64,000 nt of DNA, taken from the NCBI GenBank assembly GCA_018296165.2, contig JACKQL020000025.1:1-64000 (forward strand), read 5' to 3'. This stretch comes from Termitomyces sp. T153 (Eukaryota > Basidiomycota > Agaricomycetes > Agaricales > Lyophyllaceae). Positions 27,085 through 39,900 of this stretch are shown here, piece after piece (within the stretch, counting starts at the first letter, position 1; every line of letters starts with the position of its first letter). The translations under genes were made by a program, and so were the position numbers. The notes below the pieces were generated by a model that ran no database searches, was not told the origin of the DNA, and saw only the letters and a program-made list of their open reading frames with translations.

Positions 27085-27950
27085 ATGATGATGATGATGA
27101 TGATCCGTTTTATTTATCTTCAAGGCCTATTTTACACATGACCTTCGTGTTCTAAGCCCTGCAGTACGTAATGGGGGTGGTAATTGCTCCCACACCTAAG
27201 TCCCACTATCATCTGCCGTTAACGTGCCCTCCCAATTTCTAAACCCAGCTGTACTCGGCAATGCTTACTGTGTGCGCGCTGGTATTGTCCCACGATGAGG
27301 CGCTCGGCCAGCTCATAGCCTCCCACTCCCACGCACCAGTAAGGGCTTCACGACTAACCCTTCCCCATGCCCAGACGCTACTTTCGGAAGATCGAACCTG
27401 AGATTCGGAACCCGCGACGGAATGAGCCAGTGGGCCGCCTATTGGCCCCAGAGGACTGTAGTGACAGACATGCCAAACCTTTCGGCTAGGCACCCGATCA
27501 AACCAGCAGTCGTGGTCGGTATTTACCGGACCGCACCGAACCCATCCAATGGACCACACATTATGTCGGCAGCCTGTTCGAACTATTGACTCCTATCCTC
27601 ACGCCTACCCGTGCCACGACCCTGCTTGGTCAGCGAAGGCCTGGACCCTCTCCCAAATCTGTCGCACCGGGGAAACTTCTCTTTTTCTGATCTGTCACAG
27701 GCGTGGTGGTCACATTGCCTCATCGAACCACGTGCTGATTGCTCGGTCCTGGTCAGCCTGCACTACAAAGCCTGGCTAGTCAAGCACGTGCGGGCGGAGG
27801 CTTCCTGGCGGCGTTGAAATAACCCACGTGGTGTCTAAGGTGTTTTCCACACAGGCGCACTCAGCCAGAGTCGAAACCCCGGCCTTGCACTCGCAAGCCA
27901 CATGACCCGCTTTGGGACGCAATGGTGCCAGCTGAGCCACCGCGCCCGAT
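27085..27950 (-). mobile_element. tRNA-derived SINE, 866 bp, with 13-bp target duplication
   Basis: The 13-bp TGTTATTGATAAG occurs at 27,072-27,084 and exactly again at 27,951-27,963. On the minus strand the element begins with a tRNA-like head: box A TGGCTCAGCTGG (27,939-27,928) and box B GGTTTCGACTC (27,878-27,868) at tRNA-like spacing. It ends in a (CAT)n tail of about six units (27,085-27,103). Box A and B form an internal RNA polymerase III promoter. The body is long for a SINE, has no convincing open frame, and is CpG-rich against its AT-rich surroundings, so the insertion is fairly young. It lies inside H1. Confidence 0.85.
27868..27939 (-). promoter_or_regulatory. Internal Pol III promoter (box A and box B) of the SINE
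   Basis: Box A and box B consensus matches lie in tRNA order on the minus strand. The intervening sequence does not fold into a clear tRNA cloverleaf, so this is a SINE head and not a functional tRNA gene. Confidence 0.75.
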
Positions 27951-29476
27951 TGTTATTGATAAGAGTTCCTCAATAAAGCAATCAAGATTGTCATATTAAT
28001 GGAGCTTTTCCACTCATCTCTTTTCACTATGCTGACTTTGGTCTTTCTTTTTTAAATCAATGTGTTGATATTCCTGTCATTGTCAATGCCAGTAAATGTC
28101 ATGCTTTACTATGATTTCAAACATAATTCACTCAGTCAAATGAACCTTCCTTCATAAGTATTCCATTATTTTTAACATGATGCTGAAATCCAGCCCAAAC
28201 CACACTTCAGTTGGTTAGGTTTTCAATATTCCAACTCTTCCAAGTGATTATTATGCAATAGATCATAGATCATCTTTAATATACTTGAAAATTTAGAATT
28301 GTCAATGAATCAAAGTCTCCTCCACCTTCTGTTCCCTTATTACTCATACACATTGAAGATCATGCTGGACAATTTTTGGACACTAAACTACATTAAAGAG
28401 AAAGAAATTAGAGAAAGTAGCCTGAGTAATGAAATATCTACAATCTCATTTATGGTATCATTAAGTGGTACTAACACTTAGCAATCAGACCTTTGACTTG
28501 ATCCTTTATCAAAGTGGTGACAATGCTTTAATAATCCCTTTCCAATACTCTGTCTAAGCAAGATTTATTACACATCACTCATCTGTTTTCTTCAACTCAG
28601 TATATCTGACATACAATCATCTAATCCCAAACCATACACCTTCAAATCAGAAAACCTGTGGATCCTTAAAAACAGGACCTAGCCTACAGCTATTAGTAGT
28701 GACCAAAAAACCTCCTGTTCCTTAACAGAGGACCATCAACTTTTCACATTCTATATTAATACTGCCTTCTGAAGCTTTTTCTATTTCAAAGCAATCTTCA
28801 ATGCTCTCTTCACTAATAGTAGCATAATAAATTAAACCCACCATTCTTTTCTCAGAGGCTGTCATAATGTAGTCAAATATTTATTGAGAGCAGGAAAAGT
28901 TGGAGATGATTAGGAGTAAGTTGACTCCAAGGTATAGGAACTGATTACTGTAAAACTATAAGGATCCATACTTTCAAGTCTGAACCATACACCTTGGAAT
29001 CATAAAGCCAACATACAGCTAGCAGCACTCCAGATCAAGTATAGCCTCACTTTGTTTGATTTTACAATTTAATGTTGGTACCACCTAACATCACAGAATA
29101 CACTACCAAGTCAGAGGCTATCAGCAATCAGACTCAAGTCAGATTTATAGTCAAAACATAGTGTATGTCATAAACTTCTCAAAGTCTTTCAGGAACTATA
29201 GGTTGCCTAGGGATATATACAGGGCAATCATTCTCCTTTCTAAAAAAATAAGTAGAAGCTTTTAAGAGTCAAAGAAACATCTTATACCACTTCTTTGGCC
29301 ATTTTTGATCATAAATACATTGTTCTGAACTTTTTTTGATAAGAAATACATGCATGGGACATGTTCCTTTCCCAAGAAACAGCTAGAAGTGTTCCTTAAG
29401 GAGGTGCATTCAAAGACAGTACATTTTACATAAGTAAGGCTGAAAATAGTGAAATATTGCCTGAAATATCAAGTCT

Positions 29477-29686
29477 GGCACCTTTCACACATAGTCAAAA
29501 GATGTATTAAAGTTGCCTACTGTATTTTTTTTTGTAAAAAATGCATCTGAAGAGCAGCAAAGCAGCCTATTACCATAAAAGGGTTGAAATTTGTCAGCAT
29601 TTGTCAGTGCTGACAAATTTTAGTCAGCAGAAAAGTTGTTGCATAGGCACAGCCACTTTCCCAGGAGTTGTCCTATATATTATAGA
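29477..29686. repeat. Direct repeat R1, left copy (5' end of H1)
   Basis: The segment from TTTCACACATAGTCAAAAGAT to TATATTATAGA recurs at 36,032-36,253 with moderate divergence. Shared landmarks include tgacaaattttagtcagca and agccactttcccaggagttg. Confidence 0.85.
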
Positions 29687-29687
29687 T

Positions 29688-29725
29688 GAGCTACACCCTG
29701 TGCCTTCGGCATGGGCCTGTAGCTC
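29688..29725 (-). repeat. Terminal hairpin of H2
   Basis: Outer stem GAGCTACA / TGTAGCTC and an imperfect inner stem around CTTCGG. This is the counterpart of 26,815-26,852. Confidence 0.8.
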
Positions 29726-30183
29726 TTGCTTCATCCCAGACCCAACCTCACTTCGTTTGGTTAGGTCCTTGTATTTCTAACTCAATGCTAAGTCCCAGAC
29801 CCAACCTCACTTCATTCAGTTAGGTCTTTGTATTTGTTAATTCAATGCCAGGTCCCAGACCCACCCTAACTTTGTTTGATTAGGTCTTTGTATCTTGTTG
29901 ACTAAGTGTTGGTTTTTTCTTATAATTCAATACACTGAGATTTCATCTATAAACCAATCATGTATCTATATTACATTGTTAACAAAATATCCACTGGTAT
30001 ATATTAGAGATGCTGAAAATTATAAAAGTTAGTACTAACCAAGCAATTATTTAAACTGTCACACTTACATTTGTAAACCATTAAGAATATCTATACTACA
30101 TGGTCCAGCTATAGACATTAGGTGCTGAAGTTCATAGAAGTTAGCAATTTGTTGCTTAAGTCCAACAAAACTCACACTTACAT

Positions 30184-33100
30184 TTATAAACCATTCAGAA
30201 TTTCCTGATAGACAATATTTGCAGTCTTTCTTAATGTGTTTTCTGGGTCCAAGATGACTTTGATACAATCTCCTGATGTGCACTGAGAGAGTGCAACATA
30301 AAGTTGGCCATGTGAAAAAACTCCTGATCAAAGGTCCAATCCAACATGCTTGACTGATTGACCCTGAGACTTGTTGATAGTCATAGCAAAGGCCAATCGA
30401 ACTGGGAATTGTCTCCTGCACAATGGAATTGGCAAATATTCTTCAGACACATCCATGTTGATTCTTGGAATCAAAACAATTGATCCTGCAAACTTGGCAT
30501 CTCCACTGATGATCCTACATCTGAGAACTCTGGTGCTGATGTGAGTGACAATCATTTTTGTCCCATTGCAAAGTCCTTTGGTTGTATCCAGATTCCTGAG
30601 CAGCATGACAGGAACACCAATCTTCAGAGCCAATTTAGCCAAGGGCAAACTGCTGGCTCTGAGAGAGTTGAGGTATTCCATTGGATACAATGCAAGACCA
30701 TTAGGATTTCCATCATCAGATATGACAGAGTCTGCACTCTGCAAGATTTTCTCTTCTCCTGGACATTTCTGCAGAACTTCAGAGTTGATATCCTCTACAT
30801 CAGAGTTCTTGCCAGAAAGGATGGTACGGTCCAGATAATACTGATCATCTTGATGGTGATCAATATGAGGATAAGTGGAAGAGATCAATCCAGTGACAGA
30901 ATTGTCATCACAGATCATGGTTTTTGGAAGTTGTACTGTTTCTCCAGGCCCAAGGTTTTTTCCAGCACCAACATCCAATAACCAAGCTGCATGAGCAATG
31001 TTATCAGGAGTCTGATCCAATCTCATGTTTTGAACCAAGTAGTGGACTTGAATCTGATCCCAAAGTCTTCCCCTTTTGAGTGAGCAGCAATCATCTGCTG
31101 CCTGAGTCCTCATTGGATAACTGGGAGAGTTTGCCTAAAATCTCCTCCAAACACCACAGTCACTCCACCAAAAGGGTCATCCTTCTCCAGGATGTCTCTG
31201 AACCCTCAATCCACAGAGTCAATGGCATTTTTGTGTTGCATTGGGACTTCATCTCAGATGACAAGTTTGGTCTGGAGTAAGAGTTGAAACAACTGAGTTC
31301 CTCTTTTGATATTGGCAATGGATGTATCCAGAGCAGGAATGGGGATTTTGAACCTTGAATGTGCAGTTCTACCACCCTCCAGCAATAAGGCAGCAATCCC
31401 AGATGATGCTACACATAATGCCACATCTCCATTTGACCAAACAGCAGAAGCCAAAGTGTTGCAGACAAATGTTTTGCCACATCCACCTGCACTGTGAATG
31501 AATATCATCTTGCCCAAGTTGTTGTCCACAGAGTCCATAACTTCATTGAAGGCTCCCAGTTGTTCACCATTAAACCTGGCCTTGTTTTCATCCACCTTTC
31601 TCTTCAACTCCTCAACATCATAATCTGTTTCTTCTTGCAAAAGCCTATTTCCTAAAATCATTTAATCAGTATCAATGTCAACTCTTTATACAATGTTCAA
31701 CTTGCCTGGAATCACATTCCAAACTTGTTGGGGTTCTGGCATATTGGGAAAGTCTTGAAGAGTCTTGCCAAAATTCTTCAGATTGTCATTGATCAGATAA
31801 AGGCCATAGTCATAAACATCTTCATCAGTAAAGACTCTGTCCCTGTACCGCCTGATATTTTCCAATCTGTGTTGAAAATCATCACAAATGGAGTGCTTGA
31901 ATTCATCCCATAGAACCTCTGGAGTGGTAGGAGCACAGTGGAATAGGATAGTGCAAAAGAGCTGTCTGAGAGCTGATCCTGATTGGATTGGAGCAGCTTC
32001 AGCAAGACACTGCCTCCATTCTGCATCATCTTCTAGAAGACCAAGGGCCTTGCATGCCTCCTTGTAAGTAGGATAGGTGTGACCATTGACTGTCCTGAGA
32101 TCAGCCCATGATGTTGCATTGGTCATAACTGTCAGGAGCATCCTAAGGTAGAACCTTTCTCCCTGTTGGGGTGAAGCAAAGTACATCCTCCCAATAGCTG
32201 TTCCTCTCTGCCTCTCCTTCCAGGTCCTTTTGGAAGCTTCATAGACAAACTTGGTTGGAAAGCTCTGATAAGTGGTGTTGTTATTAGGGAATCTGGCATT
32301 GGCTTCAAACCAAGCAGTGAGCGCAGTCTTGTTTGCATTAGGCCTGGCAGCTACCATCTCCAAAGGTTCATTATCCTGAAAGTAGACTTCATGTTGGCCC
32401 TCCAAATGCACAGGTAATCAATATACAGGGGGATGTTCTCCATGCATATTGAATTCAAAGATGTGCTAGCAAGCCTCAGGTGCAGAGATGTATCTGGCAT
32501 CCAAGTGTTCCTTGATTTCATCCCTCTGGTCCATCTGCTCTCCAGCAATCTCCAAAGTTGTCCTATCATGGCCTTTGTAGATGTACTTGTGAATGTACTT
32601 GATGGCTTCCACTGAAGCACAGACCTCCACATTGATGTGACATTTGTACTTGGCTGAGAGATAAGGGTTGTATGGAACAACATCTCGATTGTCATAACAA
32701 TGACCATTCTTTTCAAAGAAGTGGCCATTGTCAGGTCTGGCATATTGAGGATAGCCATTATCTCCATACTGAGTAGCCTCTCAGAATTCTTTTGGGTATT
32801 TCTTGGAACATTTGCCATCTACCATGCACTTAGCATTGGGTTTGGCAGCTCCACATGGACCATGGACCATGTTGGCAGTAACAATCTGACAACAAAGATA
32901 AGTAACTGAATCTAGGATTCCAACAAGGCCAATACCTGATACAATTGAGGCTGAGTGACTTGATCTGGAATTTGGGCAGAGACAATGGAATCCACATCAG
33001 GTGCATTCTTGATCCTGTGATGGCAATGGAAAAAGATCAAGATGTGCATATGTGGAAGTCCTCTCTTTTGGAATTCAATGGTATGAACATAAGCCACACA

Positions 33101-35689
33101 GCTGCCAAAGAGACCTTCCTTGATCTCCTTCACCACAGCATTTTTCTTGAGTTCAAATACTCTAGCAACAATATCAGGTTGATCAGCAGCTGTTTGCTTC
33201 TTCCCATTGACTGCAGGTTCCTTCAAGAGAGCTTCTTCAATCTCTGACCACTTTGGATTGGCAGTCATAGTCAAGAAGAGATCAGGTTTTCCAAAATTCC
33301 TGCAAATAGCCATAGAGTCCTGGAATAATTGCTGCATCTGTCGATCACTTCCAGTATGGGAGGATGGGAGGATAACATGACGGCTTTGTGGGGTGACTTG
33401 TTCATCTTCAGCAGCAGCATCCACTACTCCTTGATAGACTTTAGCCCTGATCTTCTTCTGATTGTGTTGAATCCAATTCAACTTGTTTTGTTCAGTAGAA
33501 GCCCAGGCATCCACAACATATTGAAATAACCTCCCACTCCAGAGTAATGGTGCATTGAATTCCAAAGTCCTTTGCTGCAGCCTGTATGCATAATATGCTG
33601 TTTGGGTGACCTTTGCTGATCTTTGTTGATTCTGTGGTCCAAAATGAGAGAGAATGTTGGTGTGAAATCCAGGCTGTCCAGTAGGAAAGATGATGGTATA
33701 ATGCAATGGAGTGTAATATGGATGCAAGTGACTGATCTGCTTTAATTGACCTCTATGCAAGTGCAAGACTATATCACAATCATTTGATTGCTCTTCTGAG
33801 CCATCTCCTGGAATTACAGCTGCAACTCCCTCCTGTTCATTAGGGTCATTATAGTGCCAAGGATCTCCAAAGTCAGCTGTAAGCTTGACAGAAAGTCTTT
33901 GTGGTTGGCCTTCTGGAACTTCTCCCATAATCTGCCTGGCCTGTTTATATAAGCCAATGAAGGGATTGACTCTAGCAAGCATATCCTGCAAAGAGGCCAT
34001 TATCTGAGGATCAAGCCTGGGATTGTTCTGTTGACAAAAAGCCAATTGCTGATTGTGATCATAAAAGTAGAGCTGTGCATATACAGGAAGATTGCCTTCA
34101 ATAGGAAGCAAGGCACCTGTCAAATGATGTAGTTCTCCATTGATCCTAAAGCTATATGGTCCAGGTGCATTGGTAATAGCATGATCAATTTTGACTCCCA
34201 GAGATGTGAATGCAAAGGCTGCATTGTATTGATGGATTGATGTTTTAAAAGTGTCAGAGAGAGGATGATGCCCATGGAGCAGGTTCAGTAAATCTGCTGG
34301 AGCATCTCGAAGCCTGGGCAAATTTACTTGGCCTTGTAAGCAGCACATGCCAAACTTTGGACTGTTTCTAGTAGACTTGGTGAGCTTTTCAGCATCAAAA
34401 TGTAAAGCTTGGCAGTGTGGACATATGACAGTCATAGGACCAAGATAGTGTGGAGGGTATTCAATCAAGTAAGGTTGCCTTCCTCTTGGAACAGGCTGAA
34501 TAGGACGTAGCTGTGGTGGAATAGGAAGTCCAAGGGGAGGCTCTGGTTCTTCTGCTGGTATATTTTCAGCAGGATTTTCTGGTTGTGGTGGATCATTGGG
34601 TAGGGCAGGGTCCAAGTCTTCTGCAGGTCTCTGTTGAGCAGGATCAACATATTCCAAGCCATCATCAGAAGACATGTCATCCTGAGGACCCAATGGATCA
34701 TCAAGGGGAGGATCCAATTGCTCTGCTAGTTGATGTCGAGCAGGATCAACATATTCCAAGTCATCCTCAGAAGGTATATCATTCTGAGGACCCAAATCAT
34801 TGAAATCCTCTTCCAGATCAGCTTCATGTTGCTGTTCCCAACCTTGAAAGATTCTTTGAGCCATAGCTGCATTCAAAGGCCTATATTCAGGATTCAGATC
34901 AATATGCTATTGAACTTTGTTGATTAAAGTAGCATCTTGAAGTAGTCTTGAACTGACCTCTGCTCTGAATAGCTCTTCTTCATGTCTTGCTCTTTCCTGT
35001 CTTTCCTGGCTCAAAATAGCTAATGCCTGCTGCCTGTCCTGCTCTTGTCTCAGCCTTTGTTGCTCTTATAATACAGCCAATGCTTGTTCATGTCTGATCT
35101 AGTAGTTTGCCACCTCCTGAGCAATATTAGGAGCAGGGGGAGGTGGAGCAGGTCTAATTCTTCTAAGTGCAGGAGCAGGTATAAGAGGCACCATTCTGGG
35201 TATAGGATGCTGTAAAGGGGCATTCCATCCTTCAGGCAAAATAGTTTGAGGAATGATCACTGTAGGTTGAGCAATAGTGGGCTGATTGAGCCTATTGTCC
35301 CTTCTATGTACAGCAGATAGAGATGGCATCATGATGGGCATAGAATTCTCCATAGGAACTTTTCTCACTCTTCTAAGTGGAGGAGCAGGTGGAGGAGGCA
35401 CCATTCCAGGAATGGGATTCTGTAAAGGAGCATCCCATCCTTCAGGCAAAACAGTTTCAGGGATCACTATGGAAAATGGATCAGCAGCAGCAACTGGCTG
35501 CCTAATAGGTCTTCCTGAAGAGCTAGAAGTGGTGGCTATAGCTTGGTGATTAAGCCTCAAACCCTCAGATCCCATACCCCCAGATCCCATACCCCCAGGC
35601 CCAAATTGAAGTGGTGGAACAACCACAGTATTGATCTGTTCCAAAGATCTATTGTTTCTATTTGCTTGACAATTGTCAGGATCTGTCAT
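30184..35689 (-). pseudogene. Helitron Rep-helicase gene (inactivated)
   Basis: The N-terminus (35,689 down) is proline-rich, with a duplicated segment (LPEGWDAPLQNPIPGMV and LPEGWNAPLQHPIPRMV). The Rep part at 34,876-32,912 has DLFLTMTANPKW and the HUH motif GLPHMHILIF. After an intron (about 32,938-32,888) come NPNAKCMVDGKCSKKYPKEF and YIHKYIYKGHD. Following a probable GC-AG intron (about 31,708-31,658) is the Pif1-type helicase: Walker A SAGGCGKTF, Walker B DEVPMQHK, then GGDFRQTLP, and C-terminal FAMTINKSQGQS. Stops interrupt it at several places (35,099, near 34,915, 32,784 and 32,420, and two near 31,240-31,260). Several are C-to-T or G-to-A changes such as TGG to TGA. It is therefore dead as written, though nearly complete. 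Confidence 0.88.
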
Positions 35690-36031
35690 TTGTAACTGTT
35701 CAAGTCTCCTTTAATTCCTAGCTTGTTGCCTTTGGCTTTCAGGAGTAGTAGGTGGTTGCCTATAACATCCATTGTTAAGCTATTAAAATTGACTTGCATG
35801 ATGAGATATTTGATGTATCAATAGCTCAATGTGGTGAAGGAGTTACTAATAAGCTTGTTAGTCAACATCAATCAATCAATAGATGTGACGAAACATACTT
35901 TGTCATGTGGCCTCCTTTCCACAACTTCAGAAATGCCCATTGTTTGGTCATGTTGTGTCAAAAAACATACAAAGCATGAAAAACAGTGTCCACTAAATTG
36001 CGTTTGGCCTGTTTCACATGTGCAGGCTATT

Positions 36032-36253
36032 TGGCATGTTTCACACATAGTCAAAAGATAATATATATTCAGTAAAGTTGTATACTATAATTTTTTTTGG
36101 AAAAAACCTGTTCCAAGTGTGAAAAACAGCCAAGCTGCCCAAAAAGGAAGGTTCTTGGTCAGCAGCTGACAAATTTTAGTCAGCACAATCCAAAGTCATT
36201 GCATATATTGAGTGCACAGCCACTTTCCCAGGAGTTGTCCCATATATTATAGA
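36032..36253. repeat. Direct repeat R1, right copy (5' end of H2)
   Basis: Counterpart of 29,477-29,686, in the same orientation. Confidence 0.85.
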
Positions 36254-36975
36254 TGATAGATGCTGAAGGTTCATACCTATATTTCTTAGGTTCTTTCCTT
36301 TGTTGTTGAGGTTCTCAGATCCAGTATGGGTGTTCTGCCAGGGATTGCTAGCACCTACTGAGTTTCCAGAGACAACTCTGTTCTTTTCGTTGTGTTTTAG
36401 ATCTCTGCATTGATTGCTTTAATCTATGCCATGCACATTTCTCTTGCTTGTCTAATTATCCATCAATGTCCAATCCTTTTGACACCAACATGCATTTGTG
36501 TTCACGGGCAGCTTCAATTCATTTACATAGTCTTCCATGGGTTGCCTGATCAGGTCATCCTTCCCAGTCCAATAGTTTCTCTTGAGATCTACCACCTTAT
36601 TTCTCTTCTTTCTCTCATGATTCTTCAGATACGTTGGTCTCACATCCTTCTCTTCATTCCCAACCTTTCTGTGTGCCAATTTGGCCACATATATCCATGT
36701 CTTGCCATCCTTCTTTTGTTTCAGATTCTCTAGCTATGCCAACACTGGCCTCTTCACATTCTCATATTTCTTTATTTCAAGGACTACATGTTCCTATCCC
36801 TGTATCTTCTTTTCCTATGCAAACCTTTTCTTGTCCTGTCTCTGCACCTGTTTCTGCAGTCAATGGTTTCCTTGCTTTGGCCTCATTTTCCTGCACCTTT
36901 TCAGACTCCCACTGTACTTTCTTCTTTGATGCCTCTTTCCTTGATGCCTCCAGTTATTCCTGATCCTGTTTTTTC
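36254..36975. other. Right flank of H2 and leader of copia element 1
   Basis: 36,258-36,290 matches 26,692-26,705 plus 26,763-26,781 with 57 bp missing between. The rest is C/T-rich with degraded frames and leads into the copia gag region. No independent gene is recognised. Confidence 0.45.
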
Positions 36976-39900
36976 TTGTCTTCTGTATTCTTAGATCCTC
37001 ACAATCCTTCCCCTGTATCATCACTACCTCCTGTTCCTTGTTCTTATTTTCCTCCTCCTGCTCATACTTTTCCATGTCCTGTTTTTCCTCAGCCTCCTCC
37101 ACAAGCACCTATTCATATTGTACCCCCACCTGTACCACCTGCACATTCTTTCCCTGTTTCACATTATCCTGTACCTGCACCAGGTACTTATCCCTTTTCT
37201 CTTACTACTCTCCTTATCCTTTCCATTCCCCTACTATTTTTCAAGCTACACTTGATTCTTGTTCTGACTTTAAACCTCCTGCTTTGGGTACCATCCCTAA
37301 ACTTTCTTCTTCTTTGGACTGGGGCAACCTGGATTGGCCATGTGATGGCTCTCATTGACCAAATAGGTTTGAATGGACACATTTGTCCAATACTCCCTTT
37401 GGATGCACCTTATGATCCAATGTGTAAAGTTGTACTACTGCCAACTCCTTCTCCACACCACACTCAGGCTGAATCTAAGGCTTATGAGTTTTTCTAGCAT
37501 GATAATATTGTCACCTATATCTTGCCTGGAAAACTTTCAGCTTTCAGCTGAGATCTTCAACTCTCTACTTCCAGCTTGTAGGGGTCTGCATAACTTTCCA
37601 GTTCAGACAGCTTGTGATCTTATGGATTTTCTTCACAAGAACTTTAGTGTTGGGAGTGCTGCATTGGCTCAATGCATCAAGGATTCCATACTTAATCTTA
37701 TCTGTGCTCCAAATGCTATCCTATCATATGTCCAGTCCTGGTAGATTGCAGTAAATCAAGTTGCAAAGACACCTTGGAATTTCACTCTCTATGAACATAT
37801 CCAGCAGTTTATGGATGGTGTTCCAGATCACAAGGCATATAATTATGTTTGTGAAGAAGTCTGATGGTCTTGAAATCACAACCTGAATGGTAGTTTTGAT
37901 TTTTACTCACTTGCCAACACCATTCTTGACATTGACATTGACATCTGCTGCCATCATGCAACATGTTCAAACTCTAGACCTGCAAATATGACATCCTCTC
38001 ATCAGACTATATCTAGTTCCACATCCTCCTTGCAACTTAACAATTCTTCATCCTTTCAACCTGCATTTTCCAACAGCTCTTTCCTGCAATGCTCTATTAC
38101 AGGAAATTCTTCTTGTGATGTTTCCAATTGACTACAAGCAAACATAGTGGTATTGTCAGACTGAATGTGTTACTACCCCTCCCTCTTTTATATCAGACAA
38201 TGTCAATACAAATGTACTACCTACTATTGTTGAAGAGGAACCAAATGACACCATTTATCATCTCCACAAGTTGTCATCTGAGCCTGATGATTTTCCTCCA
38301 TACTTTGCCTTTATCAGCTTGGCAGATCCAGTGGTCCTGGCTTCAGTTGAGCATGGCATGGATGTCCATTTTACAAAGAATGCCACATCCATATTCTTTT
38401 CTGACTCCTCTCTGCATTTCTGCTTCAAATCCTTGACAGCTACAATGCACAATTGTTTATTATTTCTTTTTTGTGATTTTGTACTACCTGATACCTCCTC
38501 ATTCAAATCTGTTTCAGACTTTGCTGGGCCAGCACTTTCTTTTCCTTGTGTTACTGCCATGCCAGATCTATAGCATTGACATCTTGGCCATCCAGCTTGT
38601 GAGACCACTAGGACATCCTCACCAAGGACTATGTTTCTGGAGTTGAATACACAGATGTTTTCAATGATAATCACTGTATACCTTATATTGTCAGCAAATA
38701 ACCTGCTTGGCCATTCAATAATTTTTGCCATTATGCAGTCAGGATTGGTGAATTACTGCATATGGACTCTTGTGGTCCTTTCCCAACTCTCTTTGCAAAT
38801 GATTGTACTAGTCATTTTCACTCTATCCTTGATGATTTTAACCTTGGGAACATGGCACTTCTTTTGTTTAAGAATCAAGCAACCAAACATTTCAAGACTT
38901 TTTAGGCTCAGCTTGAACTCAAATCACAATACAAAGTTTGAACTGTCCACTGTGATGGTGCCAAAGAGTTTATGGCTGGTGATCTTCAGAAACATCTTAA
39001 TTCTCTTGGCATTGTTCTCCAGTCTACTGCTGCCTATGCTTGTCAGCAGAATGGCAAAGTTGAGCACTATATTCATACTATTGAAGACACTGCTCAATCA
39101 TTGATGGCAGACTCTAATCTTCCTTTATCTTTTCTTGGCAACATTATACTTACAGCACAGTACTTGCAAAACTGCATTCCAACTACCACCCTCCCAGCTC
39201 TCACCACTTCATTCAAAATTGTTGAAGGTAAGAAACCTGACTTATCCCATCTTTGGGTCTAGAGTTGTCAGTGTTTTGTGCTTCACCTCTCTCAAACATG
39301 CTGCAAGGGTGACAATTGACATTTCAAAGCAATATTTGTGAAATATGAAGAAGGCTGCATTGGGTGGCATGTTTGTGATTTACAGGGCAAATATTAATTC
39401 TTTCATGATGTTATTTTCAATGAGAATGTCTATGGATGTCTCTGACATATACATAATTTGGCTTGTGTCCCCTCTTCTCCTTCCCAGTCTGAATCTTCAA
39501 ATACACTATCTGTATCTCCTTCTCTTATCAACATTCAATCATCTTCACCTTCACCTTCTACATCCAAACAGATTGTATATCATCTCCCATCACATCAAAT
39601 TCTTCCTCCAACATCACCCAATTGAGTTGTCCTTGATGCAATGTTGAACTTACTGAAGCTGGTTGTGTTTTCCTTGATGAAATAACTAAATGCAATGAAG
39701 GTCTTACTCACTTACACACTGACTGCCAAGCTAAGGTTGGTCCTCATCAAAGTCTAGCTGCCATCCTTGACATAAATACCCTTTTATCTGCTGCCAATTT
39801 TTCAATTCCAATGGATGATCTTGCAAATTTCAAGTGTTTGGCTATCAATGATTTCAAAGCATACATGACCTACAAGATCCTCCTTGTTTCAAGTCTTATA

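Larger units (their letters stand above)
26814..29686 (-). mobile_element. Non-autonomous Helitron-type element H1 (contains a SINE)
   Basis: On the minus strand it starts TCTATAATATATAGG at 29,686 (Helitrons begin TC) and ends in a long hairpin at 26,852-26,815 followed by T. It shares three features with H2: the terminal about 210 bp at its 5' end, the terminal hairpin, and subterminal about 60-bp repeats (cccagacccaacctcact...ggttaggtc, 26,867-27,030). The 3' terminus reads GCTCA instead of the canonical CTRR, so the assignment to classical Helitrons is not perfect. The interior is AT-rich and non-coding. H1 and H2 are adjacent in the same orientation. Confidence 0.65.
29687..36253 (-). 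mobile_element. Helitron H2 with broken Rep-helicase gene
   Basis: The 6.6-kb element starts on the minus strand with TCTATAATATATGGGAC at 36,253 and is followed on the plus strand by T. It ends with the hairpin at 29,725-29,688. Subterminal repeats follow the hairpin (29,733-29,905, three units of about 60 bp). A further three-fold repeat of about 118 bp lies at 29,953-30,190. Coding content is Rep (HUH) plus Pif1-type helicase, the hallmark of Helitrons. It abuts H1 directly. Confidence 0.85.

Noticed and set aside
27868..27950. Candidate functional tRNA gene
   Set aside because: Box A and B are present but no cloverleaf or anticodon arm is convincing. The head is part of an 866-bp element with target duplications, so it is a SINE head.
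30541..30981. Plus-strand frame of 146 codons within the Helitron
   Set aside because: Antisense shadow of the Pif1-type helicase domain, which has clear motifs on the minus strand.
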